From positions 21,980 through 85,979 of the forward strand of contig JAHDWK010000027.1 in NCBI GenBank assembly GCA_023382655.1: a DNA stretch of 64,000 bases. The letters run 5' to 3'. The DNA comes from Anaerolineae bacterium (GTDB lineage Bacteria; Chloroflexota; Anaerolineae; Promineifilales; Promineifilaceae). The position numbers and the translations under genes were made by a program. Positions 1 to 8,060 of the stretch are shown in pieces. The notes below the pieces were generated by a model that was not told the DNA's origin, ran no database searches, and saw only the letters and a list, made by a program, of their open reading frames with translations. Numbering within the stretch: the first letter of the stretch is position 1; every line of letters starts with the position of its first letter.

Positions 1-1053
1 GAGATTGAAGCTGCTGAACTTATACCGATAGATAATGAGTATGAACCTTCAAGGTCTATTCTATTTAGAAGTGCTGCGAATATGGCCTATGAAGCAGAAG
101 AATACAGGCTTGCAGATAGGCTAGTGGCAGCAGGACTATCTGGTTTCCCACCTCCAGATGTAGAAACAGAATTAAAGAATCTATATGAAAATATTAACTT
201 CATGCGAAATCTAGAGAATGCAAATAAAGAACTTGCCGATGATGGTTTTTTCTTCGCAATAGAAGGTGAAGACACATTTTTTGGTGGGGTATTAATAAAT
301 CAAGTAACTGATCGATTAAAAGATTTACAGGCCATTTTTTATCACACTATTGCAAGAATGATTGGTCTAGAGTTCGGTCAAGAAAAACTAACGGCAGCAA
401 TTAAAGATGAGTACTCAATGTACCTGGAAGCCCAATTTGCGGGTAGTTATGGTGTCTTAGTAAAGATCGGGAAACCAAAAAACCAACTCTCATTATTTCC
501 AGACTTTCCTGAGCTGCAAGAATCGGCAAAGCCAATTGTAGTTCCTGACTTGATTAAGGAAATATTGGACTGTTTAGAACTCTGGGAAAGAGCTGACGTG
601 GATGAACTTAGGGAAAGAATTGATGATAGGAAATATTTCGAGAATTTTGTTGCTGTCGCGAAAAAAATGGCACCCGATGGAAGATCAATTAAAACGGTTG
701 CAATATCTTCAAGCCCCGATATCAAAGACAGACCGGTGTTTCTCAGAAAAAGCAAAAAAATTTGGAGTGAACTCATGAGAAAGGGGCTATTGCCACCAAC
801 AGATATAGATACAACGAGTACCAGATTTATCCTAAGGGGATTTCTGCGTCATGCACATACTCCAAAAACAGGTGAGTATGGAACTGTGAAACTCGATGAT
901 TTTGAAACTCGGAAAACGATTACCATAAGAGTTCCAATGACATATATGAAAGATACAGTGCAACCGCACTATGAAGAAGAGGTGCAAGTAGTTGGTTATA
1001 TTCAAAATGGAACCTATTATCTTGACGATATAGATAAGCTAAATGAAATATAG
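1..1053 (+). CDS. Hypothetical protein, 5' end outside window
   Basis: The reading frame is open from base 1, so the gene enters from the left edge. The first internal ATG is at 82, giving 323 residues; 350 residues are visible in all. The protein looks soluble and acidic. Its first third is helical and could be TPR-like; the last 80 residues look beta-rich. I recognise no catalytic motif and no family. The gene is clearly more AT-rich than the thrS genes that follow, and ACGGCCGT, otherwise frequent here, is absent from it. This suggests acquired DNA, perhaps a neighbouring element. No function is assigned. Confidence 0.75.
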   Translation, partial: EIEAAELIPIDNEYEPSRSILFRSAANMAYEAEEYRLADRLVAAGLSGFPPPDVETELKNLYENINFMRNLENANKELADDGFFFAIEGEDTFFGGVLINQVTDRLKDLQAIFYHTIARMIGLEFGQEKLTAAIKDEYSMYLEAQFAGSYGVLVKIGKPKNQLSLFPDFPELQESAKPIVVPDLIKEILDCLELWERADVDELRERIDDRKYFENFVAVAKKMAPDGRSIKTVAISSSPDIKDRPVFLRKSKKIWSELMRKGLLPPTDIDTTSTRFILRGFLRHAHTPKTGEYGTVKLDDFETRKTITIRVPMTYMKDTVQPHYEEEVQVVGYIQNGTYYLDDIDKLNEI

Positions 1054-1197
1054 GGGATAGATTAATGTTGGCAAAATGAAAAATGGTTGTTCCACTTGTT
1101 AAGCAAAAGGTTTGCTAACACATTCATATTTTCTAGCGAGGTGCCTGATCATAATTGCCTCCATTAAACAATGAACAACTTTATATTGATAGAGGAT

Positions 1198-1231
1198 GGA
1201 GATGAGGAAATTGTAGAATTTCCTCATCTCC
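1198..1231. terminator. Perfect 15-bp hairpin between converging genes
   Basis: Two 15-nt arms (1198-1212 and 1217-1231) are perfect inverted repeats around a 4-nt loop. The hairpin lies between the rightward gene ending at 1053 and the leftward thrS-like gene ending at 1237. That position suits a bidirectional terminator, but neither side has a clear T-tract, so it could also be a repeat-derived palindrome. Confidence 0.5.
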
Positions 1232-1236
1232 AATCT

Positions 1237-3033
1237 CTACAAGTGCGGGCTACGGCCGTTAATCACCCCTTTCACATGCTGGATAAATGCGGCTACGGCC
1301 ACGCCCTGCTGCTGCACACCGCTCCGTTCCCGGACTGATACTGAATCCGTTGCTACTTCCTGGTCGCCCACAATCAGCATGTACGGCAGTTTCATCTGCT
1401 GCGCCTGCCGCACTTTGGCGTTCATGCGCTCGCTGCCCAGCATCGCTTGCGCCCGGATGCCCCCCGCCCGTAACTGCGCCGCCAGTTCTGCCGCATACGT
1501 CTGGTGCGCATCCGTAATCGGAATCACCCGCACCTGCTCCGGCGACAGCCAGACCGGGAAATTGCCGGCGTAATGCTCAATCAAAAAGCCAATAAACCGC
1601 TCATGGCTGCCTAACGGCGCGCGGTGGATGCAAAAGGGCATTTCCGAGGCCCCCTGTTCATTTGTAAACGTCAGATCAAACCGGGCCGGCTGCGCAAAAT
1701 CCACCTGGTTCGTGGCAATGGAAAACTCCCGGCCAATGGCGCTCCAGATTTGCACATCAATCTTTGGCCCATAAAACGCCGCCTCATCATCCGCCTCCAC
1801 AAAGGGCACGTTTTCGCTGATCATGACCTGGCGAATGAGATCCTCCATTTTCAGCCACATTGTTTCGTCGTCCACGTACTTTTTGCCCAGCCCGGCTTTG
1901 CTGTGTTTGCTCAGGCGCATCACATATTTCTCAATGCCAAACAGGTCAAAATAATGGCGGTACAACGCCAGGACCGCGCTAAATTCGGCCGCCAACTGTG
2001 ATTCGGCGCAGTAAATGTGGGCGTCATTTTGCGTCTGCCCACGCACCCGCAGCAGCCCCATCAGCGTGCCACTCTGCTCATAGCGGTACACCGTGCCATA
2101 TTCGGACAGGCGCAGCGGCAGGTCACGGTAACTGCGCGGTTTGCTGCCGAAAATTTTGTGGTGGAAGGGGCAGTTCATCGGCTTCAGGTAATACGTCGCG
2201 CCTTCCCGCTCCATGCCGGCGTACATCTCATCCTCGTAATAGGGCAGATGGCCGCTGCGCAGATAGAGCGCTTCTTTGGCAATATGGGGTGTGCTGACGT
2301 GAACGTACCCGGCGGCGTCTTCCATTTCCCGCGCCAGCTTTTCCAACTCTTCGCGCAAAATGTTGCCGTTGGGCAGCCACAGCGGCAGCCCCGGCCCAAT
2401 CTCGTCATCGAGGATAAAAATTTCCAGTTCCCGGCCCAATTTGCGATGGTCGCGCTGCCGGGCTTCTTCCAGCATTTGCAAATACACTTTGAGTTCTTGT
2501 TTATTGGGCCAGGCCGTGCCGTAGATGCGCTGCAACATGGGCCGGTTTTCGTCGCCGCGCCAGTAAGCGCCGGCCGTACTCATCAACTGGAAAGCGTCCG
2601 GCGCAATGTGCCCCGTGTGGGCCACGTGCGGCCCCCGGCACAAATCCTCAAAGCTGTCTTGCCGGTACGTGCTGATGGGTTGACCGGCCTGGGCCAGTTC
2701 GTCAATCAGTTCCAACTTATAGGGCTGGTCGTGGAATAACCGGCGGGCTTCAGCCGCGCTGATTTCGCGGTAGACCAGTGGATGTTTCCCGGCGATGATC
2801 TGGCGCATCCGTTTTTCCAGCCAGGGTAGATCATCAGGTTTGAAGGAGCGATGTCTTCCATCGCCATCCACGCCCAGGTCAAAGTCATAATAAAAGCCAT
2901 TGTCAATGGGCGGCCCAATGGCCAGCCTGGCCGCCGGGTACAGCGCCAACACTGCCTGCGCCAGCACATGCGCGGCCGTGTGCCGGATACGATACAGATC
3001 AGACTGTTCATAGGGTTGGTTTAATTTAGACAT
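1237..3033 (-). CDS. thrS: Threonyl-tRNA synthetase, second copy (ThrRS)
   Basis: Charges tRNA-Thr in the cytoplasm. It has 598 residues and lacks the N-terminal TGS domain, starting directly at the editing domain. The editing motif is H18xxxH22 with C132 and H136. The class II core retains the zinc ligands expected for ThrRS (C288, H339, H470), a motif 2 region near 308-322 and motif 3 at 469-487; the anticodon-binding domain fills about 495-598. It lies 119 nt downstream of another full thrS and is separated from it by a hairpin terminator. The two proteins are clearly divergent, for example around the zinc cysteine (CPFHH against CPHHI). All key residues are present, so both copies look functional. 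A specialised isoform is possible. Confidence 0.93.
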   Translation of the reverse strand: MSKLNQPYEQSDLYRIRHTAAHVLAQAVLALYPAARLAIGPPIDNGFYYDFDLGVDGDGRHRSFKPDDLPWLEKRMRQIIAGKHPLVYREISAAEARRLFHDQPYKLELIDELAQAGQPISTYRQDSFEDLCRGPHVAHTGHIAPDAFQLMSTAGAYWRGDENRPMLQRIYGTAWPNKQELKVYLQMLEEARQRDHRKLGRELEIFILDDEIGPGLPLWLPNGNILREELEKLAREMEDAAGYVHVSTPHIAKEALYLRSGHLPYYEDEMYAGMEREGATYYLKPMNCPFHHKIFGSKPRSYRDLPLRLSEYGTVYRYEQSGTLMGLLRVRGQTQNDAHIYCAESQLAAEFSAVLALYRHYFDLFGIEKYVMRLSKHSKAGLGKKYVDDETMWLKMEDLIRQVMISENVPFVEADDEAAFYGPKIDVQIWSAIGREFSIATNQVDFAQPARFDLTFTNEQGASEMPFCIHRAPLGSHERFIGFLIEHYAGNFPVWLSPEQVRVIPITDAHQTYAAELAAQLRAGGIRAQAMLGSERMNAKVRQAQQMKLPYMLIVGDQEVATDSVSVRERSGVQQQGVAVAAFIQHVKGVINGRSPHL

Positions 3034-3045
3034 GAGATTCTCCTT

Positions 3046-3072
3046 GTAACGCGAATTGCCAATTCGTGTTAC
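3046..3072. repeat. Near-perfect inverted repeat upstream of the second thrS
   Basis: Thirteen-nt arms (3046-3058 and 3060-3072) pair around one central base, with a single G-U wobble. It lies 13 nt upstream of the thrS start at 3033. It could be a hairpin in the leader or a regulatory palindrome. Confidence 0.5.
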
Positions 3073-3078
3073 GAAAAT

Positions 3079-3110
3079 AAAAAGACCGCTCGTGGGAGCG
3101 GCCTCTTTTT
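3079..3110 (-). terminator. Rho-independent terminator after the first thrS
   Basis: On the minus strand a GC-rich stem (ccgctc against gagcgg with a short loop) is followed by a T-rich run. It lies 43 nt after the stop of the T-box-controlled thrS and before the second thrS. It should limit read-through, implying that the second copy has its own or partial expression. Confidence 0.8.
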
Positions 3111-3152
3111 CTACTTACTGTTCACTGCTAACTGCTTACCGATTCAAGCCGC

Positions 3153-4979
3153 TCATAAATCCATACTCTTAGTTGTAATCAGGGTAGTGGCGTGGCTGAT
3201 GAACTCGGCCACAGGCAGCGCACCCCGATCTTCCTCGTCGCGGGTGCGGACGGCGACGGCATTGTTTTCCATTTCCTTGTCACCCACCACCAGCATGTAG
3301 GGGATTTTTTGCAGTTGGGCGTTGCGGATTTTTTTGTTCATGCGGTCACTGCTATCATCTACGGCCGTGCGCATTCCCACCGCCCGCAATTGCCGGCTGA
3401 CCGCGTGGGCATACTCATTATGCCGGTCAGCAATGGGCACCACCATCACCTGTACCGGGGCCAGCCACAGCGGAAATGCGCCATTGAAATGCTCAATCAG
3501 AATACCCACAAACCGCTCCATACTGCCAAACGGGGCGCGGTGAATCATCACCGGGCGGTGCTTTTGGCCGTCTTCGCCCGTATATTCCAGGTCAAACCGC
3601 TCCGGCAGCAGGAAATCTACCTGCACCGTGCCCAACTGCCATTCCCGCTTCAATACATCGCGGAAAATGAAGTCCAGCTTAGGCCCATAGAACGCCGCTT
3701 CGCCTTCTTCAATCGTGTAATTCATACCCGCTTTATCAGCCGCCTGGCGAATGGCGTTAATCCCTTTTGCCCACATTTCCGGCGCGCCCGCGTATTTGTC
3801 GCTGTTGGGATCATTTGTGCCTAGCCGGGCGCGGAAGTCGTGGAAACCCATCGTCTGGAAGACAAACTGAATCAGGTCTACCACGCCGATGAACTCCTCT
3901 TCCAGTTGGTCGGGCGTCACGAACAAGTGCGAGTCGTCCACCGTAAAGCCGCGCACTCGCGTCAGTCCCGTCAGTTCGCCGCTCTGTTCATAGCGGTAGA
4001 CGGTGCCAAATTCGGCCAGACGCAGCGGCAGGTCGCGGTAACTACGCGCTTCGCTGCGGTAAATTTCAATGTGGTGCGGGCAGTTCATTGGTTTGAGCAT
4101 GAACTTTTCCTCGTCCACGTCTATGGGCGTATACTGGCTGGCTTTGTAGTAGGGGTAATGGCCGCTGGTGATGTACAAATCCAGCTTGCCAATGTGCGGC
4201 GTGATCACGGGCAGGTAGCCACGTTCCAACTGCGCCTGGCGCAGGAAATTTTCCAGCGTCTCGCGTAGCACCGCGCCTTTGGGCAGCCACAGTGGCAGGC
4301 CGGAGCCAACCAGTTGGGAAATGTGAAATAGTCCCAACTGTTTGCCCAGGCGGCGATGATCACGCGCTTTGGCTTCTTCCAGCAAGCGCAGGTATTCTTC
4401 CAGTTCTTCTTTGTTGTGCCAGGCCGTGCCGTAAATGCGCTGCAATTGGGGGTTGTGTTCGTCGCCGCGCCAGTACGCGCCGCCGGTACGCAGCAGTTTG
4501 ACGGCGTTGGCTTTGACTTGTTTGGTGAAGTTGACGTGTGGCCCACGGCACAAATCCACGAAGTTGCGTTGTTTGTAGATGCTCACTTCCTGAGCGGGTA
4601 CGGCCGTCGGTTCGCCATTTTCGTCCAGTTTGCCCGCCGCTAAATCAGCGATCAGTTCCAGTTTGTACGGCTGGTCGGCAAAAAAGACCTGCGCTTCGGG
4701 GATGCTCATGGCCGAATGTTCAAACGGGGCATTTTGTTTGAGCAGTTCTTTCATGCGCTCCTCAATTTGCGCCAGGTTCTCTTCGGAGAAAGTGCGCGGT
4801 TTGCCATTTTCTTGGCCCAGATCAAAGTCGTAATAAAAGCCATCTTCGATGGGCGGGCCAATGGCTATTTTGGCCTCCGGGAACAGGGCGAGCACCGCCT
4901 CGGCCATAACGTGCGTGGCTGAATGGCGGATGCGGTACAGTTCAGATTGTTCATAGGGAACGTTATTTGCTTCGGACAT
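3153..4979 (-). CDS. thrS: Threonyl-tRNA synthetase, T-box controlled
   Basis: Charges tRNA-Thr. The chosen start is ATG 4979, with GGAG seven nt upstream, giving 608 residues; an in-frame ATG at 5063 would run back through the T-box terminator and is rejected. TGS is absent. The editing domain has H19xxxH23 and C144RGPH148. Zinc ligands C300, H351 and H480 are present, and motif 3 spans about 479-497. The anticodon-binding domain is C-terminal. The T-box leader at 5016-5395 directly precedes it, so expression should rise when uncharged tRNA-Thr accumulates. This is probably the housekeeping copy; its downstream paralogue lies behind a terminator. Confidence 0.95.
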   Translation of the reverse strand: MSEANNVPYEQSELYRIRHSATHVMAEAVLALFPEAKIAIGPPIEDGFYYDFDLGQENGKPRTFSEENLAQIEERMKELLKQNAPFEHSAMSIPEAQVFFADQPYKLELIADLAAGKLDENGEPTAVPAQEVSIYKQRNFVDLCRGPHVNFTKQVKANAVKLLRTGGAYWRGDEHNPQLQRIYGTAWHNKEELEEYLRLLEEAKARDHRRLGKQLGLFHISQLVGSGLPLWLPKGAVLRETLENFLRQAQLERGYLPVITPHIGKLDLYITSGHYPYYKASQYTPIDVDEEKFMLKPMNCPHHIEIYRSEARSYRDLPLRLAEFGTVYRYEQSGELTGLTRVRGFTVDDSHLFVTPDQLEEEFIGVVDLIQFVFQTMGFHDFRARLGTNDPNSDKYAGAPEMWAKGINAIRQAADKAGMNYTIEEGEAAFYGPKLDFIFRDVLKREWQLGTVQVDFLLPERFDLEYTGEDGQKHRPVMIHRAPFGSMERFVGILIEHFNGAFPLWLAPVQVMVVPIADRHNEYAHAVSRQLRAVGMRTAVDDSSDRMNKKIRNAQLQKIPYMLVVGDKEMENNAVAVRTRDEEDRGALPVAEFISHATTLITTKSMDL

Positions 4980-5015
4980 TTTGTATCTCCAATCTCTAAT
5001 CTTCAATTTCCCAAA

Positions 5016-5395
5016 TAAAAACGCCATCACCCACATTGGGGCGATGGCGTGTCGCGGTTCCACCCAAATTCAGTTAGCAGTTGGCGGTTAGCAGTTGGCA
5101 GTAAGAAGTTTTATGCAACTGCTTACAGTTCACTGCTCACTGCTGACTGTTAACTCTCATTGACGGCCGTTAACGGGGCCAACCGGGTTTTCTTACTCAG
5201 TTAAAGTAGGGCAGACGCATGGTCTGCCCTGAGGAGGGCAAACAACACAGTTTGCCCATACCATTCAGAAAACCACTCCTGGGGGGTTTTGGTTAGGGGT
5301 GAATGGTGGCGGCTCACAGCCTACGGCCGTCCACTCTCTGACATCTACCGGCTAACTACTCGTCCCAATCATCGTGTTACAAAGTGCAGTTGTGA
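5016..5395 (-). promoter_or_regulatory. T-box riboswitch leader of thrS
   Basis: On the minus strand, 5066-5053 reads TGGGTGGAACCGCG, matching the T-box consensus that pairs with the tRNA acceptor end. It is followed by a terminator hairpin (5050-5021) and a T-run. Upstream, 5' of two accessory hairpins (5209-5230 and 5233-5257), the stem I region near 5375-5280 carries the AGAGAG and GUGAG-type elements seen in T-boxes. A Thr ACC specifier in the loop near 5296-5310 is my best guess but not proven. The position immediately before thrS supports tRNA-Thr sensing. The octamer ACGGCCGT occurs twice inside this RNA. Confidence 0.92.
5075..5156. repeat. Phrase-like repeat inside the T-box leader (AGCAGT family)
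   Basis: Several imperfect copies of phrases such as gttagcagttgg, followed by inverse copies such as cactgctcactgctgac. The same family occurs at 3110-3145 and 33223-33335. Here it forms the linker between T-box stem I and the antiterminator region. Confidence 0.6.
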
Positions 5396-5402
5396 GATGC
5401 TG

Positions 5403-5430
5403 ATTATAAAACCGATAGCCATGATGTCAA
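5403..5430 (-). promoter_or_regulatory. Sigma-70-type promoter of the T-box/thrS transcript
   Basis: On the minus strand there is a perfect TTGACA (5430-5425), a 16-nt spacer and a perfect TATAAT (5408-5403). The predicted transcript starts near 5395, just upstream of T-box stem I. Confidence 0.8.
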
Positions 5431-5435
5431 GCCTT

Positions 5436-5497
5436 TGATCCGAAATTCGAGGTCGGAAGTCCGACATCCGACTTCGAGCTTCGGGCTTCGGTTTACG
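5436..5497. repeat. Phrase-like repeat (cttcgggcttcgg family)
   Basis: Degenerate direct repeats of short phrases based on cttcgg and tccgac. Close relatives lie at 27052-27105 and 28775-28840. It separates the thrS promoter from the sigma-factor gene. Confidence 0.6.
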
Positions 5498-5565
5498 GAT
5501 TGCTGACAACGGTCGCAACCTTTGCTGGTATACTGCGTATTTATGGGCAGTCAGGAGAGAAAACG

Positions 5566-6153
5566 TTGAACAGCGATGAAATTGTCTGGCTCGAAAGAGC
5601 AATGGAAGGCGATAAAGAAGCCTTCGGCCAAATTATTGAGGCATACCAGGGGCCGGTTTATAACCTGGCGTATCGTATGTTAAATAATTCCAACGAAGCA
5701 GAAGAAGCGGCTCAAGAAGCCTTTATTCGCGCGTATACCCGGCTGGACAGCTATAACCCGGAGCGCAAATTTAGCACCTGGCTGCTTTCTATCACCTCTA
5801 ACTACTGCATTGACATCATCCGCAAACGGCGGGCAATCTTGCTTTCTATTGATGAACCGTTAGCGCCCCATCCGGCGTTGATGTCAGAAAAGTCGGCCGG
5901 GCCGGAAGGTCAAATGATGCAGAGCGAAGAACAACGGCTGGTGCAAACATTGCTGGCAGAACTGGAACCGGATTACCGACAAGCAGTGGTATTGCGCTAC
6001 TGGTATGACCTTTCTTATGAAGAGATTGCGGAAGTGACCAATTCGACGGTAAGCGCCATTAAGTCACGGCTGTTCCGCGCCCGCCGCTATCTGGCAGATT
6101 TGGGCGTAGCGGCTGGTTTGGAACCGATTGATGTTCCGGGCATGATGGTTTGA
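5566..6153 (+). CDS. ECF-family RNA polymerase sigma factor
   Basis: Sigma-70 family factor of the ECF (sigma-24/SigW-like) type. I choose the TTG at 5566, giving 195 residues, because AGGAGA lies about nine nt upstream and the family's usual N-terminus begins here; an ATG at 5500 would add residues from repeat-derived DNA. Region 2 (about residues 25-90) contains the conserved stretch around AYRMLNNSNEAEEAAQEAF. Region 4 (about 125-180) ends in a clear helix-turn-helix with LSYEEIAEVTNSTVSAIKSR. The next gene encodes a zinc-type anti-sigma factor, so the pair should form a regulated stress-type switch. Confidence 0.93.
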   Translation: MNSDEIVWLERAMEGDKEAFGQIIEAYQGPVYNLAYRMLNNSNEAEEAAQEAFIRAYTRLDSYNPERKFSTWLLSITSNYCIDIIRKRRAILLSIDEPLAPHPALMSEKSAGPEGQMMQSEEQRLVQTLLAELEPDYRQAVVLRYWYDLSYEEIAEVTNSTVSAIKSRLFRARRYLADLGVAAGLEPIDVPGMMV

Positions 6154-6216
6154 GTCTTAAGACCTGACAGGTTTGATGGTGATAGTATGCGAAATTCAGA
6201 GAATGGGAGTAATGGT

Positions 6217-6762
6217 ATGGAACATGAAGATTTTTATGGGCTGATGATGGACGCGCTCGATGGTGAGCTTTTGGCAGATGAACAGACACTGTTGGAATCT
6301 CACCTGCGCGCGTGTCCGGATTGTATGCGTGAGTGGCAGGCGATAAGCGCCATTGATGCGCTGTTCCGGCGTTCACCGATGCTCAGTCCAGCGGCCGATT
6401 TTACACAGCGCACATTGGCACGTTTGCCCAACCGGCGCGTGCGGTTGTGGCTGATGGGGCTGGTGTATGTGGCGCTGATGGTGGCCGGGTTGCTGCCGGT
6501 ATTGGTGGTGGTGGGCACGGCCGTATTATTGGCAGCCTCATTGGGTGAACCGGCGGCGGTCAACAGCGGGCTGCAACTGTTGACCAGGGGCATACAATTG
6601 ATGGGCGCAGTTGCCGGAGCGCTGCTGAATGGCGCGGCGCGGTTGATTATTGACCAGCCATCTATTATGGGCTGGATGCTGGTGATGGTGGGCATTGTGT
6701 TTTTATGGAGCGGTGTTTACCGGCAAATGCTCAACGTATCAGCACAAAGACAAATTTCCTAA
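6217..6762 (+). CDS. Anti-sigma factor with zinc-finger (ZAS) domain and membrane segments
   Basis: Probable partner of the upstream ECF sigma factor: it would hold the sigma at the membrane. The start at 6217 follows GGGAG; an upstream in-frame ATG at 6187 has no ribosome-binding site. It has 181 residues. H29xxxC33xxC36 is the ZAS zinc-binding motif. At least two hydrophobic segments follow (about 78-110 and 150-170). It lies 63 nt after the sigma gene and 19 nt before the bactofilin-like gene, so the three are probably one operon. Confidence 0.88.
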   Translation: MEHEDFYGLMMDALDGELLADEQTLLESHLRACPDCMREWQAISAIDALFRRSPMLSPAADFTQRTLARLPNRRVRLWLMGLVYVALMVAGLLPVLVVVGTAVLLAASLGEPAAVNSGLQLLTRGIQLMGAVAGALLNGAARLIIDQPSIMGWMLVMVGIVFLWSGVYRQMLNVSAQRQIS

Positions 6763-6781
6763 AACGGGGGTTAGCTTAACC

Positions 6782-7873
6782 ATGAAACGATTTCTACTAT
6801 TTCTGATCCTGATTCTATTTTTGGTGTTGACGCCAACCGGCGTCATCCTGGCTCAAAGTGAGGGCTTAACGGTGGCTGCCGGGGAGACAGCCGATGAGGT
6901 GGTCTTGTTTGAAGGCAACCTGACGGTGGAGGCTGGCGGCACGGTAAAGGGGGATGTGACCCTGTTTTCCGGCGACGCTCACATTGCCGGTACAGTGAAG
7001 GGGGCCGTGGTGTTGTTTGATGGCGATCTGGTGGCGGAAGAAACGGCCGTTATCAGCGGTGATTGTGTCATCATGTCTGGCAACATAACAGATCAGACCA
7101 CTACCGGATTGAACTGCACCAATTTTGAAAACTTCGCCCCGGCGTTGAGCGGTGTGCTCAACAATATCCCGGCATTGCCACCTGTGCCGGCCATCCCGCC
7201 CATTCCACCTATACCGGCCGCACCAACGCCGCCATTGGCAATAGAGACACATCAAGAAACCAGCTTCATTGGCAATGTAGTAGGCGCTGTTTTCCGCAGT
7301 CTGTTGTTTGGGGTGCTGGCCTTTGTGGCGGCAACGCTGTTCCCGCGCCATCTGACACGGGTGGAACAAACGGCCCGAGAAAAACCGTTTGCCAGTGGTA
7401 CGGTTGGCTTCTTGACCTCACTGGCGGTGCCTATTTTGCTACTGCTGCTCAGCCCGATCCTCTTTGTCCTGGCTTTTATTTGCGGGTTGGGCGTACTGCT
7501 GGCGGTGGCGGTAGTGTTGGGTTATGTCACAGCCCTGGCTGTTGGTTGGTTTGCCGTTGGTCATTTGTTAGGCCAGCGGATGGCGGAGTGGCTGAATATG
7601 AAGAACCGCTCGCTGCCCTGGGTCACGGCCGTAGGCACAGCCACGCTCACCCTGGTCTTGGGTCTGCTGGGCGCCGTTCCCTTTGTTATTGGCGAAGGGT
7701 TGGCCGGGTTCCTGATTGCCTGCCTGGGCTTGGGGGCGGTGGCGCTGACGAAGTTTGGCACACGGCCGTACCCCCTGTTGGATGAAGGCATCCGCATTTT
7801 ATCGGCGGAGAATAGTGATAAGGTGACGGCCGTACTGAACACGTTGCCCGAAGATGATGTACGTCTGAAGTAA
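6782..7873 (+). CDS. Bactofilin-like (polymer-forming) membrane protein
   Basis: Has 363 residues from ATG 6782, with a signal peptide over about residues 1-24. Residues 25-105 hold short beta-helix-type repeats (GGTVKGDVTLFSGDAHIAGT and similar), as in polymer-forming bactofilin-like or YceD-like export proteins. A Pro-rich linker (about 130-150) and four or so hydrophobic segments follow. It is the last gene of the sigma/anti-sigma operon, so it may be an envelope protein controlled by that system or its sensor. The exact function is unknown. ACGGCCGT occurs four times within or just around its coding sequence. Confidence 0.75.
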   Translation: MKRFLLFLILILFLVLTPTGVILAQSEGLTVAAGETADEVVLFEGNLTVEAGGTVKGDVTLFSGDAHIAGTVKGAVVLFDGDLVAEETAVISGDCVIMSGNITDQTTTGLNCTNFENFAPALSGVLNNIPALPPVPAIPPIPPIPAAPTPPLAIETHQETSFIGNVVGAVFRSLLFGVLAFVAATLFPRHLTRVEQTAREKPFASGTVGFLTSLAVPILLLLLSPILFVLAFICGLGVLLAVAVVLGYVTALAVGWFAVGHLLGQRMAEWLNMKNRSLPWVTAVGTATLTLVLGLLGAVPFVIGEGLAGFLIACLGLGAVALTKFGTRPYPLLDEGIRILSAENSDKVTAVLNTLPEDDVRLK

Positions 7874-7911
7874 GGCATTTGTACACAAGGGTTGTTAACC
7901 GCTTTTGTTGG

Positions 7912-7950
7912 AGATGAAGAGATTGGGAGATTGAATCATCCAATCTCTTT
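7912..7950. repeat. Inverted repeat of the gagattgg phrase family
   Basis: Nine-nt arms agagattgg and ccaatctct flank a short spacer. The gap from 7874 to 8060 holds only this repeat and phrase-like sequence. It may act as a terminator for the converging genes, but no T-run is clear. Related phrases lie at 4985-5005, 23415-23470 and 24748-24782. Confidence 0.45.
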
Positions 7951-8060
7951 CCAACTAACTAATCACCCAACCACCCCATTATCTTTTCATAAATGGGCTG
8001 ACCCAGAACGGAAGTTTCCCCTATGCTTCGCTCCCCCAGTGCAGCGACAATTCTGCTTGA

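Noticed and set aside
4980..5063. Longer thrS with start at 5063
   Set aside because: It would place the T-box terminator inside the coding sequence. ATG 4979 has a good RBS.
5369..5602. A 77-codon minus-strand frame upstream of thrS
   Set aside because: It is made of phrase-like repeats and overlaps the T-box promoter. It lacks an RBS.
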